A stretch of 64,000 nucleotides of DNA from Candidatus Symbiothrix dinenymphae (GTDB lineage: Bacteria > Bacteroidota > Bacteroidia > Bacteroidales > Azobacteroidaceae), in assembly GCA_001417715.1 (NCBI GenBank), contig BBRT01000208.1, forward strand, positions 1 through 64,000, written 5' to 3'. The notes under the pieces are model-generated. The model did not search any database. It had not been told where the DNA came from and saw only the letters and a list, made by a program, of their open reading frames with translations. A program made the translations under genes and the position numbers. Shown here piece after piece: positions 35,853 through 44,756 of this stretch (its first letter is position 1; every line of letters starts with the position of its first letter).

Positions 35853-36863
35853 ATGAACAGTAAAGAAAGAGTATTGGCAAGGATTAAGAATCAGCCGGTG
35901 GACAGGGTTCCAAACCTGAATATCCTGATGTTTTTGGCAGCAAAGGAAATTGGCGTTTCCTATTCGGAATATTGTCAGGATTATAAGAAATTAGCGCAGG
36001 CTAATATCGTTTGTATGAATAAATACGGCATTGATGCTGTTTCGACCATTTCCGACCCGATGCGTGAATGTGCGGATATGGGCATGGATGTGATATTTCC
36101 TGCGGATGATGTGCCTCACGAGAGGGTATTGCTGCTTGAAGACAAGAGCAACTTGCTGAAAGTAAAACCGGTAGCGGTTGAAAGCGGGAGGAGAATGACC
36201 GACCGCGTAAAAGCGACCGAATTATTAAAAAAAGAGGTTGGAAATGAATTTGCCATTATCGGTTGGGTGGAAGGTTGTTTTGCCATGTCAGCGGATTTGA
36301 GGGGCGTGAACAATTTCTTGATGGATATTTATGAAGACCGAGATTTTGTTGTCGATTTGATGGAAATATGTTTGGAACAGGCAACGCTGTTTGCCAAAGC
36401 GCAGATTGCAGCAGGTGCCGACATCATTGGCGTGGGCGATGCCATTGCTTCCGTTGCCGGACCCTTTGCCTATCAGGATTTGGCATTGGAATACGAAGAA
36501 AAGTTATTGAAGGCTATTCGGGATGCAGGCGGACTGACCAAACTGCATATCTGCGGACAAACCACGCCTTTCTTGGAATTGCTTCCGGCGCAATATTGCG
36601 ACATCATTGATGTCGACTGGATGGTGGACTTGAAAAAAGTCGCCGAACTTCATGGCGACGTTTCCTGTATAAATGGCAATTACGATCCGGTGGCTGTTCT
36701 TTTACAGGGAAGTGTGCAAAGCATTAAGGACGAAGTGAAGCGATGTGTTCGGGAAGGCGGCACCAAACATACCAATTCCGGCGGTTGCGAGGTTCCTAAA
36801 TTCACACCTCCCGAAAACCTGATGGCTGTACATGAAGCATTAAAGGAAGGCATTGTTAATTAA
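35853..36863 (+). CDS. UroD/MtaA-like zinc methyltransferase-type protein (second of three)
   Basis: A 336-residue cytosolic protein of the UroD superfamily. It carries the zinc-ligand pattern of MtaA/MtbA/CmuA methyltransferases: H-x-C in KLHICGQT (about 230) and a later Cys in SGGCEVP (about 310). The glycine-rich [17 protein letters not shown] (about 190) lines the barrel. Relatives move methyl groups from corrinoid proteins to thiols such as coenzyme M. No corrinoid-binding protein or reactivation factor is encoded in the window, so the real acceptor and donor are unknown. The gene starts 3 nt after the second sugar porter. It is a close duplicate of the gene at 46,663, with about 12 amino-acid differences over 332 residues. 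Confidence 0.82.
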   Translation: MNSKERVLARIKNQPVDRVPNLNILMFLAAKEIGVSYSEYCQDYKKLAQANIVCMNKYGIDAVSTISDPMRECADMGMDVIFPADDVPHERVLLLEDKSNLLKVKPVAVESGRRMTDRVKATELLKKEVGNEFAIIGWVEGCFAMSADLRGVNNFLMDIYEDRDFVVDLMEICLEQATLFAKAQIAAGADIIGVGDAIASVAGPFAYQDLALEYEEKLLKAIRDAGGLTKLHICGQTTPFLELLPAQYCDIIDVDWMVDLKKVAELHGDVSCINGNYDPVAVLLQGSVQSIKDEVKRCVREGGTKHTNSGGCEVPKFTPPENLMAVHEALKEGIVN

Positions 36864-36883
36864 ATATATAATTTGTATCTTTG
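36853..36883 (+). promoter_or_regulatory. Promoter of the GH127-type gene
   Basis: TTG (36853-36855, inside the last codons of the UroD-like gene), 20-nt spacer, TATCTTTG (36876-36883), about 50 nt before the ATG at 36935. Confidence 0.65.
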
Positions 36884-36934
36884 CAGCCAAAATAAATTAA
36901 ATAATGATAATACAAGTAATAAATAAGTATCTTA

Positions 36935-38914
36935 ATGAACACAAAAAAATGTACTAATTGGAATTGGACTTGGATTCGGAAAAGATTATTCGCTTGTTGC
37001 GTCTTGTTTTCTTCTTCGTTTTCTTTTGTGCTGTTTGCACAACAAGACCCTTTTGCCAAAGTAAAAGAGAAGAAAGAAGCATTCAGCCAATTATCTTCAA
37101 GTGAGATAAAACCCACCGGCTGGATGGCGGAACAGTTGCGGAAAGACTTGGACGGTTTTGTAGGACACTTGGACTCCGTTGTGCCCGATTTAATCATTAA
37201 AGACGACATCTATGGAAAAAACCGCCTGACGCGAGGAGACAAGCAAAAAGATGTAGGCAATGACGGAGGTAATGAGAACGAATATTTTTGGTGGAACAGC
37301 GAAACCCAGTCGAATTGGTGGGATGGCTATATCAGAACCTCTTTTTTGTTGAATGACAAACAACACATTGAAAAGATAAAAACGTATGTCAACCGGATAT
37401 TGGCTACTCAGGACCCGGATGGCTATTTGGGCATTTATGCCCCCGATCTGCGTTACAATTTCGATAAGAAAAGCGGCGAGAACGGTGAATTGTGGGCAAA
37501 AGCAACTTTGTTTCGCGCCTTGTTGGCATATTATGGTTTTACTAACGATAAAGCCGTATTGAAAGCGGTGGAACGCGGTGTTCAAAACGTGATGGATAAC
37601 TACAAAATCAATGTCGCCGAACCGTTCAAATTAGAAAAAGCGGAAGGTGGCGTTGCACACGGACTTAATTTCACCGATGTTTTAGACCGGTTATATCAAT
37701 TGACACACGATATTCGGTATTGGGATTATGCCTTATTCCTGTATAAGGATTATTCGGTTAATATGGAAATGAAACGAAACGGCGATATTCGGTATCAAAA
37801 TATCATGGATCCGCATTATCGTTTGCATGGTCATGCGGCGCATACGTTTGAGCATTTTCGTCCATTGCTTGTGGCGAGTTATGCTTCCGGCAATCCGCAA
37901 TTACAAGCGGCTTTGTCGGTCTATATGGACAGACTGAAAGAAATAACTACCGTTTCCGGAGGTCCCATCGGCGATGAATGGATTGGTGGCAGAAAAGCAG
38001 ACCCTACTTATACGGGGTATGAATATTGCACCATGCTCGAAAAAATGGATTCTTATACGCAGTATGTCCTGAAAAGCGGCGCTATTAAATATGCCGATGA
38101 GATAGAAAAAATGTTGTTCAATGCAGCAATGGGTGCCCGTCATCCCGAAAAGAGTCTGATACCATATCTTAAAACCGATAATTCATATACCATGACCGGC
38201 ACGCTCAACGGTATGGACAATTCGCGCGAGAAAAGGTATAAATATTCGCCTGCCCATCAGGACGTTGCCGTTTGTTGTAACCCTAATGCCGGGCGGATTA
38301 TTCCCTATTATATCCAAAATTTATGGTTAAAGGACAAAGACGGTTTCATCGCTGCGATGTTTGGCGGATGCGAGGTAAATACGCTGTTTGGCAAACAACC
38401 GGTGGCTATCCGAGAAATCACCGACTATCCTCATTCCAACCGCATCACCTTTGAAGTGGAAGTGAAAAAGCCGACTACTTTCGCCTTGAAAATACGCAAA
38501 CCCGCATGGAATAAAGGATTTACACTGAACACGGATTGCAAGGAAGAAGGCGGTTATATTGTGGTTAATAAGAAATGGTCGGGAAAGGAGTCTTTTACGG
38601 TGGAGTGGAAAGCGGAGCCGGAGAAGCACGAATTTGCCGGAGAAGTCTATTTCACTTATGGTGCTTTAGTCTTGGCTTTGCCTGTTGAAGCGGTCGAAAT
38701 ACCCCAAAAGGTGTATGTCGCAGGATTTCAGGATTTTCACTATGTACCTCAGAATCTCACCGTCTATCACTATGCCAACAATGAAATGCCGGTTAAAAAC
38801 GGCGAGCAATATACTGTCAATCTCTATAATCCAATCAGGCAGAAGCAGGAACAGAAGACGCTGGTGCCGATGGGGCATACCCTGCTGAGGCAGGTAACAT
38901 TCAAGAAACATTAA
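36935..38914 (+). CDS. GH127/DUF1680-type glycoside hydrolase
   Basis: A 659-residue secreted protein (hydrophobic segment about 18-36, cleavage near LFA-QQ). It has the DUF1680 (alpha/alpha)6-barrel pattern: WWDGYIRTSF and ATQDPDGYLG (about 125-165), HGHAAHTFEHFRPLL (about 290), the EYCTML segment (about 368) and a catalytic-cysteine-like VAVCCNPNAGR (about 445). GH127 enzymes hydrolyse beta-L-arabinofuranosides through a zinc-held cysteine. This member is divergent, with EYCTML where classical enzymes have ETCASI, so a related family such as GH146 is possible. Its stop overlaps by 4 bp the stop of the minus-strand ATPase-nuclease gene that follows. Confidence 0.8.
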   Translation: MNTKKCTNWNWTWIRKRLFACCVLFSSSFSFVLFAQQDPFAKVKEKKEAFSQLSSSEIKPTGWMAEQLRKDLDGFVGHLDSVVPDLIIKDDIYGKNRLTRGDKQKDVGNDGGNENEYFWWNSETQSNWWDGYIRTSFLLNDKQHIEKIKTYVNRILATQDPDGYLGIYAPDLRYNFDKKSGENGELWAKATLFRALLAYYGFTNDKAVLKAVERGVQNVMDNYKINVAEPFKLEKAEGGVAHGLNFTDVLDRLYQLTHDIRYWDYALFLYKDYSVNMEMKRNGDIRYQNIMDPHYRLHGHAAHTFEHFRPLLVASYASGNPQLQAALSVYMDRLKEITTVSGGPIGDEWIGGRKADPTYTGYEYCTMLEKMDSYTQYVLKSGAIKYADEIEKMLFNAAMGARHPEKSLIPYLKTDNSYTMTGTLNGMDNSREKRYKYSPAHQDVAVCCNPNAGRIIPYYIQNLWLKDKDGFIAAMFGGCEVNTLFGKQPVAIREITDYPHSNRITFEVEVKKPTTFALKIRKPAWNKGFTLNTDCKEEGGYIVVNKKWSGKESFTVEWKAEPEKHEFAGEVYFTYGALVLALPVEAVEIPQKVYVAGFQDFHYVPQNLTVYHYANNEMPVKNGEQYTVNLYNPIRQKQEQKTLVPMGHTLLRQVTFKKH

Positions 38915-40485
38915 CTGCCTATCACCCAGCGGCTTAACGTGCGCTCTGCGCTGCTAAACTCCGCGCCGATTTTCACCACTTTCCGCGTTCCGGCACTGTA
39001 TGGGATGAGGTAGCCTTTGTCGTCTATTTGCGCAAGTGCCTCTTCGGCTGTGGCATTTTCGGAGAGTTTAAATTCAAAGACGTAGATGATATCTTTCATC
39101 CAAACCACTATATCGGCACGACCAATGGCACTTTTAACCTCCGTTTGCACAAATTGCCCCATTGAGCGTAACAGCAGATAAAAAATGGTTTGGAAATTTT
39201 CTTCCGTTTTGTTGCTCAAATCGTTTGGAATATCTGCAAAATGGGCACGAAGTCGGGTCATAAAACCATCTACATTGCCTGCTTCCAAGTCAATGACAAA
39301 TAAATCGCTCCTAAAATCAGTGCCTAATCGCGCGCTCGGTGTATATATGCGTCGCAGTTCGTCCAAAAAACCGTATTTTACCTCTTCGTTTGGAAAACCC
39401 AAAACGTATATGTTGTAATTTTGGTAGAAATCTTTTATAGTAAGGTACCCCGTTTGATAGAGTAGCGGAATCGGATTGCTGTCTCCCGCTCGATAATCGG
39501 AGAGCGAAGGCGCCGCAATCGTAACATTGTTTTCAAGACTGGGAATATCAAATTCGACATCTTTGAGCATTTTAGCAAGAAAAGTGGGCGTGCCGGTTGA
39601 AAACCAATAATAGCGCAAAGCATTTTTTGCAAACGTATTTAGCAAACTGAATGGGTTGTACATACCTTCCGTGTTTTCGCAAAAATGATAGCCATCGTAA
39701 AGTTTTTTGAGTTTTGTGAGCATTTCATCATAACCCGTTTTTTGTTTTTCGGCTAATGTTCGTATTTCCGGCTCAAAATTGGCAAGCAATTCTGTTTCTG
39801 ATATGCCACATACACCGGCATATTTTTCATCCATGCTAATATCCTGCAACTGGTTTAATTGACTGAAAATGCTTACTTTGGAAAATTTGGTAATCCCGGT
39901 GAGCATCAGAAACCGCAAATAGGGGTCGGCGGTTTTGAGAACGCCGTAGAAACCGCTCAATGCATCTCTGATTTTTTCGTGCAGTTCGGGATTATCTAAG
40001 GTGCCGGTGAGCGGCTTGTCGTACTCATCAATAAGCACCACCACCCGTTGTTTTGTTTTTTCATAAGCACGGCATATCAAACCAAACAAGCGCGTTGAAA
40101 ACGTTTTATCTGCTTTGTCTTCTCCCCAAAAAGCTTCCAATTTGCGCAAGTTTGCGTCCAGAGCTGACTCAAAGTCTGAAAATTGGTTATAATTTTCAAC
40201 ATTCAAGTCGATATGAAACACCGGATATTTCACCCAATCTTTCTCCAAATCGGCAATAGCAAGCCCTTCAAACAATTCTTTCTTGCCCTGAAAATAGGCT
40301 TTCAGCGTGGAAAGAAAAAGGCTTTTCCCAAACCGGCGCGGGCGACCCAAAAAGTAGGGACGTCCCTCGTTAACCATGCGATAAAGATAGGCAGTCTTGT
40401 CGACGTACAAAAATTTGTCTTTACGCAAACTCTCAAAATCCTGAATGCCAATCGGCAATTTTCTACTGAAATCCATATCCTTCAT
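38911..40485 (-). CDS. AAA-ATPase-like / PDDEXK_9 protein
   Basis: A 524-residue protein of the common AAA-ATPase-like (PF09820) plus PDDEXK nuclease (PF08011) architecture. The N-terminus has LPIGIQDFESLRKDKFLYVDKT, the Walker A GRPRRFGKSLFLSTL (about 47-61) and the Walker B VVVLIDEYDKPL (about 148-159). The C-terminal nuclease-like domain has GRADIVVWMKDIIYVFEFKL (about 450-469). Such genes occur in many copies in Bacteroidota and behave like mobile or selfish units. It is on the strand opposite the surrounding catabolic genes and separates an intact from a broken GH127 gene, which fits an insertion. Starts at 40485 or 40476 are both possible. Confidence 0.88.
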   Translation of the reverse strand: MKDMDFSRKLPIGIQDFESLRKDKFLYVDKTAYLYRMVNEGRPYFLGRPRRFGKSLFLSTLKAYFQGKKELFEGLAIADLEKDWVKYPVFHIDLNVENYNQFSDFESALDANLRKLEAFWGEDKADKTFSTRLFGLICRAYEKTKQRVVVLIDEYDKPLTGTLDNPELHEKIRDALSGFYGVLKTADPYLRFLMLTGITKFSKVSIFSQLNQLQDISMDEKYAGVCGISETELLANFEPEIRTLAEKQKTGYDEMLTKLKKLYDGYHFCENTEGMYNPFSLLNTFAKNALRYYWFSTGTPTFLAKMLKDVEFDIPSLENNVTIAAPSLSDYRAGDSNPIPLLYQTGYLTIKDFYQNYNIYVLGFPNEEVKYGFLDELRRIYTPSARLGTDFRSDLFVIDLEAGNVDGFMTRLRAHFADIPNDLSNKTEENFQTIFYLLLRSMGQFVQTEVKSAIGRADIVVWMKDIIYVFEFKLSENATAEEALAQIDDKGYLIPYSAGTRKVVKIGAEFSSAERTLSRWVIGS

Positions 40486-40502
40486 CTTTTAATAGTGAGC
40501 CG

Positions 40503-40533
40503 CAAAGATACAACATAATTATGAAATTTGCAA
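40503..40533 (-). promoter_or_regulatory. Promoter of the AAA-ATPase-like gene
   Basis: Minus strand: TTG (40531-40533), 20-nt spacer, TATCTTTG (40503-40510), about 17 nt before the first ATG. Confidence 0.7.
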
Positions 40534-40561
40534 TGCAACCTGAAAACTTGCCGAAACTTAA

Positions 40562-40583
40562 CCGGGGCAAGCCCCCAATGACA
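40562..40583. repeat. Partial GGGCAAGCCC-type dispersed repeat
   Basis: GGGGCAAGCCCCCAATGACAAG is a degenerate copy of the unit at 12,168-12,322, lying at the edge of the GH127 remnant. Confidence 0.55.
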
Positions 40584-40628
40584 AGAAATGTGAATATAAA
40601 CGAAATTAACACAAAATAGGTTAAACTT

Positions 40629-41163
40629 TATGGTGTGACGAAAGATAAACGTTACCTCAATTTTGCCAACTGGTTGCTTGAAGAACGCGGTCACGGACAC
40701 GGAACTAAAGGTGGCGAAGGAGATTGGAATATCGCCTATTATCAGGATGATAAACCTGTTCGCGAGATGACCGACATAGCAGGGCACGCCGTCCGCGCCA
40801 TGTACTTTTATTGTGGTATGGCGGACGTGGCAGCGCTCAAAAACGACACCGGATACGTAGAAGCCATGCACCGACTGTGGGATGACGTGGCGTTGCGCAA
40901 TATGTACATCACGGGCGGTATCGGCTCTTCCCAGCACAACGAAGGCTTTACGGAAGACTACGATTTGCCGAACTACGACGCCTACTGCGAAACCTGCGCT
41001 TCGGTGGGAATGGTTTACTGGAATTTACGAATGAACGGGTTTACAGTTGGGACAACCGCGATGCCGGCGAAATGAAAGTATGGGTTGATTATGATGAGCG
41101 GCAGGTGGTCAGCCTGAACGGACAATGGGCAAATTGCCAGATAGAACTTTTTGTAGAGCCGTA
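40629..41163 (+). pseudogene. GH127 beta-L-arabinofuranosidase remnant
   Basis: A broken second GH127 gene. One frame from about 40629 to 41072 encodes the middle of the enzyme, including GHAVRAMYFYCGMADVA, NMYITGGIGSSQHNEGF and the zinc/catalytic segment AYCETCASVGMVYWN. After that the sequence passes into another frame that encodes what looks like the enzyme's far C-terminus (VYSWDNRDAGEMKVWVDY, stop at 41163). The N-terminal part and several hundred residues in the middle, including the second cysteine cluster, are missing. It is more like classical GH127 than the intact gene at 36,935, so it is not a simple duplicate of it. No functional product is expected. Confidence 0.75.
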
Positions 41164-41176
41164 GAAATATGAAGAC

Positions 41177-41217
41177 AAAAATTAGTGTTTAATTTTGGCG
41201 ATTAAACACTAATTTTT
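41177..41217. promoter_or_regulatory. Perfect 17-bp inverted repeat at a promoter
   Basis: 41177-41193 and 41201-41217 are exact reverse complements (arm core ATTAGTGTTTAAT) around a 7-nt loop. A TACCTTTG -7 box starts 3 nt later (41220-41227), so the dyad covers the -33 region. It is a likely operator for the AlbA-like gene that follows, possibly bound by that protein. Confidence 0.7.
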
Positions 41218-41249
41218 TGTACCTTTGTCGCGTTAAATAGAAAAATTGT

Positions 41250-42101
41250 ATGTCAATTCCTATCAATATAAAGAAATTAATTTCCGGTAAGGTAGTTGAA
41301 AATGAACGGATAGAATATAAGAAAGGCTGGAATCCGATTTCAATCTACCGTACTATTTGTGCGTTTGCCAATGATTTTGAAAACATTGGCGGCGGATATA
41401 TCAATAGCGTGTATCACCGCTCGTATGAAATTCGTGAGCCGGTGGAAATCCGCATTTTGCCGAGTGCGATTGAAATTATCAGTTATGGAGGTCCCGACCG
41501 AAGCACAAAGTTAGAGGAAGTGCAGAAGGGAATTATTCGTAACCGGAGGTATCGCAACAGAAGAATCGGTGATTTCCTGAAAGAAATGGATATGACCGAG
41601 GGACGTGGAACAGGAATACCAACCATTCGCAGTGAAATGGCAAAAAATGGCTCTCCCGAACCTCAATTTGAAACCGACGAAGATTATAGTTTCTTCATCA
41701 TAACCCTTCCGATACATCCCGCTTTCCTTTCGGATGATGGAGTAAATGATGGAGTAAATGATGGAGTAAATGATGGAGTAAATGATGGAGTAAATGATGG
41801 AGTTCAAACATCTGATAATCAGTTAGATAGAGTTTTTTTGCTCATCCGTGATGGAGTAAATGATGGAGTAAATGATGGAGTAAATGATGGAGTAAATGAT
41901 GGAGTAAATGATGTTGTAAATATACTCTTGAATGTATCCGGATTGAATGCTTCTGAAATAGCTCTACGGATAAATAAAAGTATTCCAACAATAGAGCGTT
42001 ATCTTCGTTTGTTACGTAAAAAAGGAATAGTTGAATTTAGGGGAATTCCTAAAACCGGCGGTTACCGGTTGACAGAGAAGGCACAAGATAAATTGAAATA
42101 A
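41250..42101 (+). CDS. Shrunken AlbA_2 / RecG-like regulator with DGVN repeats
   Basis: A 283-residue protein. The first 50 residues match the start of AlbA_2 (Schlafen-type) DNA-binding ATPase-like regulators ([25 protein letters not shown]). The next residues ([15 protein letters not shown] onward, to about 160) match the C-terminal ATPase-like domain that normally lies some 200 residues later, so the middle is missing with the frame kept. Two blocks of five DGVN repeats (about 163-185 and 201-223) follow, encoded by perfect 12-nt units. A winged-helix domain ([30 protein letters not shown], interrupted here only in my reading) ends the protein. Such proteins are thought to be regulators. 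The gene lies 23 nt before the GH67N-like gene. Confidence 0.72.
   Translation: MSIPINIKKLISGKVVENERIEYKKGWNPISIYRTICAFANDFENIGGGYINSVYHRSYEIREPVEIRILPSAIEIISYGGPDRSTKLEEVQKGIIRNRRYRNRRIGDFLKEMDMTEGRGTGIPTIRSEMAKNGSPEPQFETDEDYSFFIITLPIHPAFLSDDGVNDGVNDGVNDGVNDGVNDGVQTSDNQLDRVFLLIRDGVNDGVNDGVNDGVNDGVNDVVNILLNVSGLNASEIALRINKSIPTIERYLRLLRKKGIVEFRGIPKTGGYRLTEKAQDKLK
41736..41921 (+). repeat. Two blocks of 12-nt coding repeats (DGVN)
   Basis: GATGGAGTAAAT occurs five times in tandem at 41736-41795 and five times at 41850-41909, each block followed by a variant unit. Because 12 is a multiple of 3, copy-number change would alter linker length but not the frame. Confidence 0.92.
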
Positions 42102-42123
42102 TAAATAATAAATAATAATTCAG

Positions 42124-44697
42124 ATGAAAAATTTAAAATATCTATTATCGGTTTTGGCAATATCTTTACTGTATTCTTGCCAACAAGTCTCTTTACCCGC
42201 GATTGTATATCAAAATTCATCCGGTACGGAGAAATTATCTGCACAGGAGATACGTCGCTATCTCTATTTGAGAACGGGCGAATTGGCTGATATTCAGCAA
42301 ATATCTTCGGCAGAAGAAATTCCGGCGTATGCTATTGTATTGGCAACGAATGGTGGAGGGCTGCATAAAGCAGATGTAGCGCTCAGTCCGGAAAGTTATC
42401 AACTGAAAACAGACGGCAACCTGCTGTTCATCACCGGAGGGTCGGAGCAAGCCTTGCTGTACGGCAGTTATAAATTTGCGGAACATCTGGGCATCCGCTT
42501 CTATCTGCATGGTGATGTGATACCTGACAAGCAGTTGAAATCCTTTACTTTGCCCGAATTGAACGAGGTGCATACGCCCCTGTTCGCCACCCGCGGCATA
42601 CAGCCTTTCCACGATTTTCCCGAAGGACCGGACTGGTGGACGCTCAATGAATACAAAGCTATTTTGTCGCAATTGCCCAAATTAGGCATGAATTTCATCG
42701 GATTTCACAATTATCCGCATCCCGAACCGATGGTCTGGATTGGTCTGAAAAGCGATATCAACCCCGACGGCACGGTCAAAACGGCTTATCCCGCACGGCA
42801 TTTCCATACCATGGAAAACGCTTGGGGATATGCGGCAAAATCAACGGGCGATTATTCTTTCGGAGCAGCCGACTGGTATCCGAAAGATATTTATGGACCG
42901 ACGTATATGGATGGTCGTACAGCCACCACTTATCATTCGCGTGGATGGGGAACTCCGGCTACTGATGAACAGACGAGTATTGATTTGTATAACGCCTCCG
43001 GTCAATTCTTCAGCGAAGCGTTCACGTATGCGCACAAGTTGGGTGTAAAAGTGGCTTTGGGAACGGAAACACCTTTGACCGTTCCCGGTCCCGTCAAAGA
43101 ACGTTTGCAAGCTTTGAAGCTGAATCCTGCCGACACATCGGTGGTTCGGCAATTATACGAAGGACTGTTCACTTGGGTGCAAAAACATTATCCTGCCGAT
43201 TATTATTGGTTGTGGACCGACGAAGGTTGGACTTGGGGCGGTAATTCGCAACAACAATTAGATAATGTAGTGTCGGATATGCAATCGGCTTTACGCGCTT
43301 TGAATAATGTAAAACCCGGTTTCGGATTAGCTACCTGCGGTTGGGTGCTCGGTCCTCAGCAGGACAGGGCTTTGTTCGACAACTATTTGCCCAAAGATAT
43401 TCCTTTCAGTTGCATCAACCGGACGGTAGGATATACGCCGATTGACCCTGGATTTGCCGCCATCAACGGACGCTCCAAATGGGCTATCCCTTGGATGGAA
43501 GACGACCCGGGCATGATAGTACCTCAGTTGTGGGTCGGACGGATGCAACGCGATGCCGCCGATGCTTTGGCATACGGTTGCGACGGATTGATAGGTATCC
43601 ATTGGCGTACGCAATCCATTGCACAAAATATCGCGGCATTGGCAAAAGCCGGATGGAGTCAGACCGGATGGAATCCCACACCGAACAAAAAGATGACGCC
43701 CGAAGAAGCCCTTGAAAATTCAAAAAAACATGAACGCGATTTGGATGCTTCCGCATATTATGCCGACTGGGCGCGCAGTGAGTTTGGAGAGAAAGTGGCT
43801 GAACAAATGGCTGCTTTATTTACCAAATTAGACGGTACCGAACCTTCCGAAAGGCAGGATGAAAGAGAAGGCCGTTTGCCGCGTCCTTCCACTTGGGTGG
43901 ACGGTCCCGGCGGACTGAAAGCCATCAACACCTTGTTGGATTCGAATTGGGAGGAAGAGTCCAAAAAATATGCTTTTGTAGATGAAATGGAAGCCCTCCG
44001 CCCATTGATTAAAGGCAAAGGCAATCTTGCTCGTTTTGATTATTGGCTCAATACCTTTCGCTATCTGCGTGCAATAGGCGAATTGAATTGTACTGTGGGC
44101 GAATATACTAAAAAAACGAAAGAAGTCCGCGAATTGACAGATTCTCTGCAACGGCAGGAACAAGCCAAAAATGAACTCCTCCCGTTGCGCATACAGTCCG
44201 TACAACAATTGCGGGAAGTACATCGGCATCTGTTTGCTTTTATCAGCACGTATGGCGAGTTGGGTAACCTGACCAATTGGCAACAGCATCTCATGGATGT
44301 TCATTTTGACAGACCTGCAAAAGAATTGACCGCCTGGCTCGGAACGGAATTGCCCGCCGAAGCTTTGCCCGACAAAACACCGGTGTACTCGGCACGCATC
44401 GTCGCTCCGGAACTGCGCACAGCCATCAACGAAGGCGAAAATTTCACTACGCAAGTCATCATTACCAATGCATTGCCAGCTAAAGCCGTTTTGAAATACC
44501 GCATCTTGGGCGAGAAGAAATATCAAACGATAGCCTTGCAATCGGTGGGACGATGCGTCTATCAGGCAGAGATACCTGCCGACCGCATCACCGGCGATTT
44601 TGAATATTATATTGAAGCGAAAAAACAAGCGGGCGGAACGATGCACTTTCCGGCTACAGCGCCCAATATAAATCAAACGGTAATCCTGTCGGATTAG
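42124..44697 (+). CDS. GH67N-like lipoprotein, putative glycoside hydrolase
   Basis: An 857-residue lipoprotein (lipobox SLLYSC, Cys about 19). The N-terminal domain (about 20-130) resembles the alpha-glucuronidase GH67 N-terminal domain: KLSAQEIRRYLYLRTGEL and then LLFITGGSEQALLYGSYKFAEHLGIRF, the latter split into shorter matches. The central part is a TIM-barrel-like region with conserved acidic and aromatic positions such as YYWLWTDEGWTWGG (about 360) and GCDGLIGIHWRTQS (about 480). It is followed by a helical region and a C-terminal beta domain. I do not recognise a described GH family for the whole protein. A role on glucuronic-acid-bearing side chains is inferred from the N-terminal domain only. 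Confidence 0.7.
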   Translation: MKNLKYLLSVLAISLLYSCQQVSLPAIVYQNSSGTEKLSAQEIRRYLYLRTGELADIQQISSAEEIPAYAIVLATNGGGLHKADVALSPESYQLKTDGNLLFITGGSEQALLYGSYKFAEHLGIRFYLHGDVIPDKQLKSFTLPELNEVHTPLFATRGIQPFHDFPEGPDWWTLNEYKAILSQLPKLGMNFIGFHNYPHPEPMVWIGLKSDINPDGTVKTAYPARHFHTMENAWGYAAKSTGDYSFGAADWYPKDIYGPTYMDGRTATTYHSRGWGTPATDEQTSIDLYNASGQFFSEAFTYAHKLGVKVALGTETPLTVPGPVKERLQALKLNPADTSVVRQLYEGLFTWVQKHYPADYYWLWTDEGWTWGGNSQQQLDNVVSDMQSALRALNNVKPGFGLATCGWVLGPQQDRALFDNYLPKDIPFSCINRTVGYTPIDPGFAAINGRSKWAIPWMEDDPGMIVPQLWVGRMQRDAADALAYGCDGLIGIHWRTQSIAQNIAALAKAGWSQTGWNPTPNKKMTPEEALENSKKHERDLDASAYYADWARSEFGEKVAEQMAALFTKLDGTEPSERQDEREGRLPRPSTWVDGPGGLKAINTLLDSNWEEESKKYAFVDEMEALRPLIKGKGNLARFDYWLNTFRYLRAIGELNCTVGEYTKKTKEVRELTDSLQRQEQAKNELLPLRIQSVQQLREVHRHLFAFISTYGELGNLTNWQQHLMDVHFDRPAKELTAWLGTELPAEALPDKTPVYSARIVAPELRTAINEGENFTTQVIITNALPAKAVLKYRILGEKKYQTIALQSVGRCVYQAEIPADRITGDFEYYIEAKKQAGGTMHFPATAPNINQTVILSD

Positions 44698-44756
44698 TAA
44701 TGCAAAAAGTCCAACTTTTAAAATAAGATACAAACAAAATAATAATAATAAGTTCA

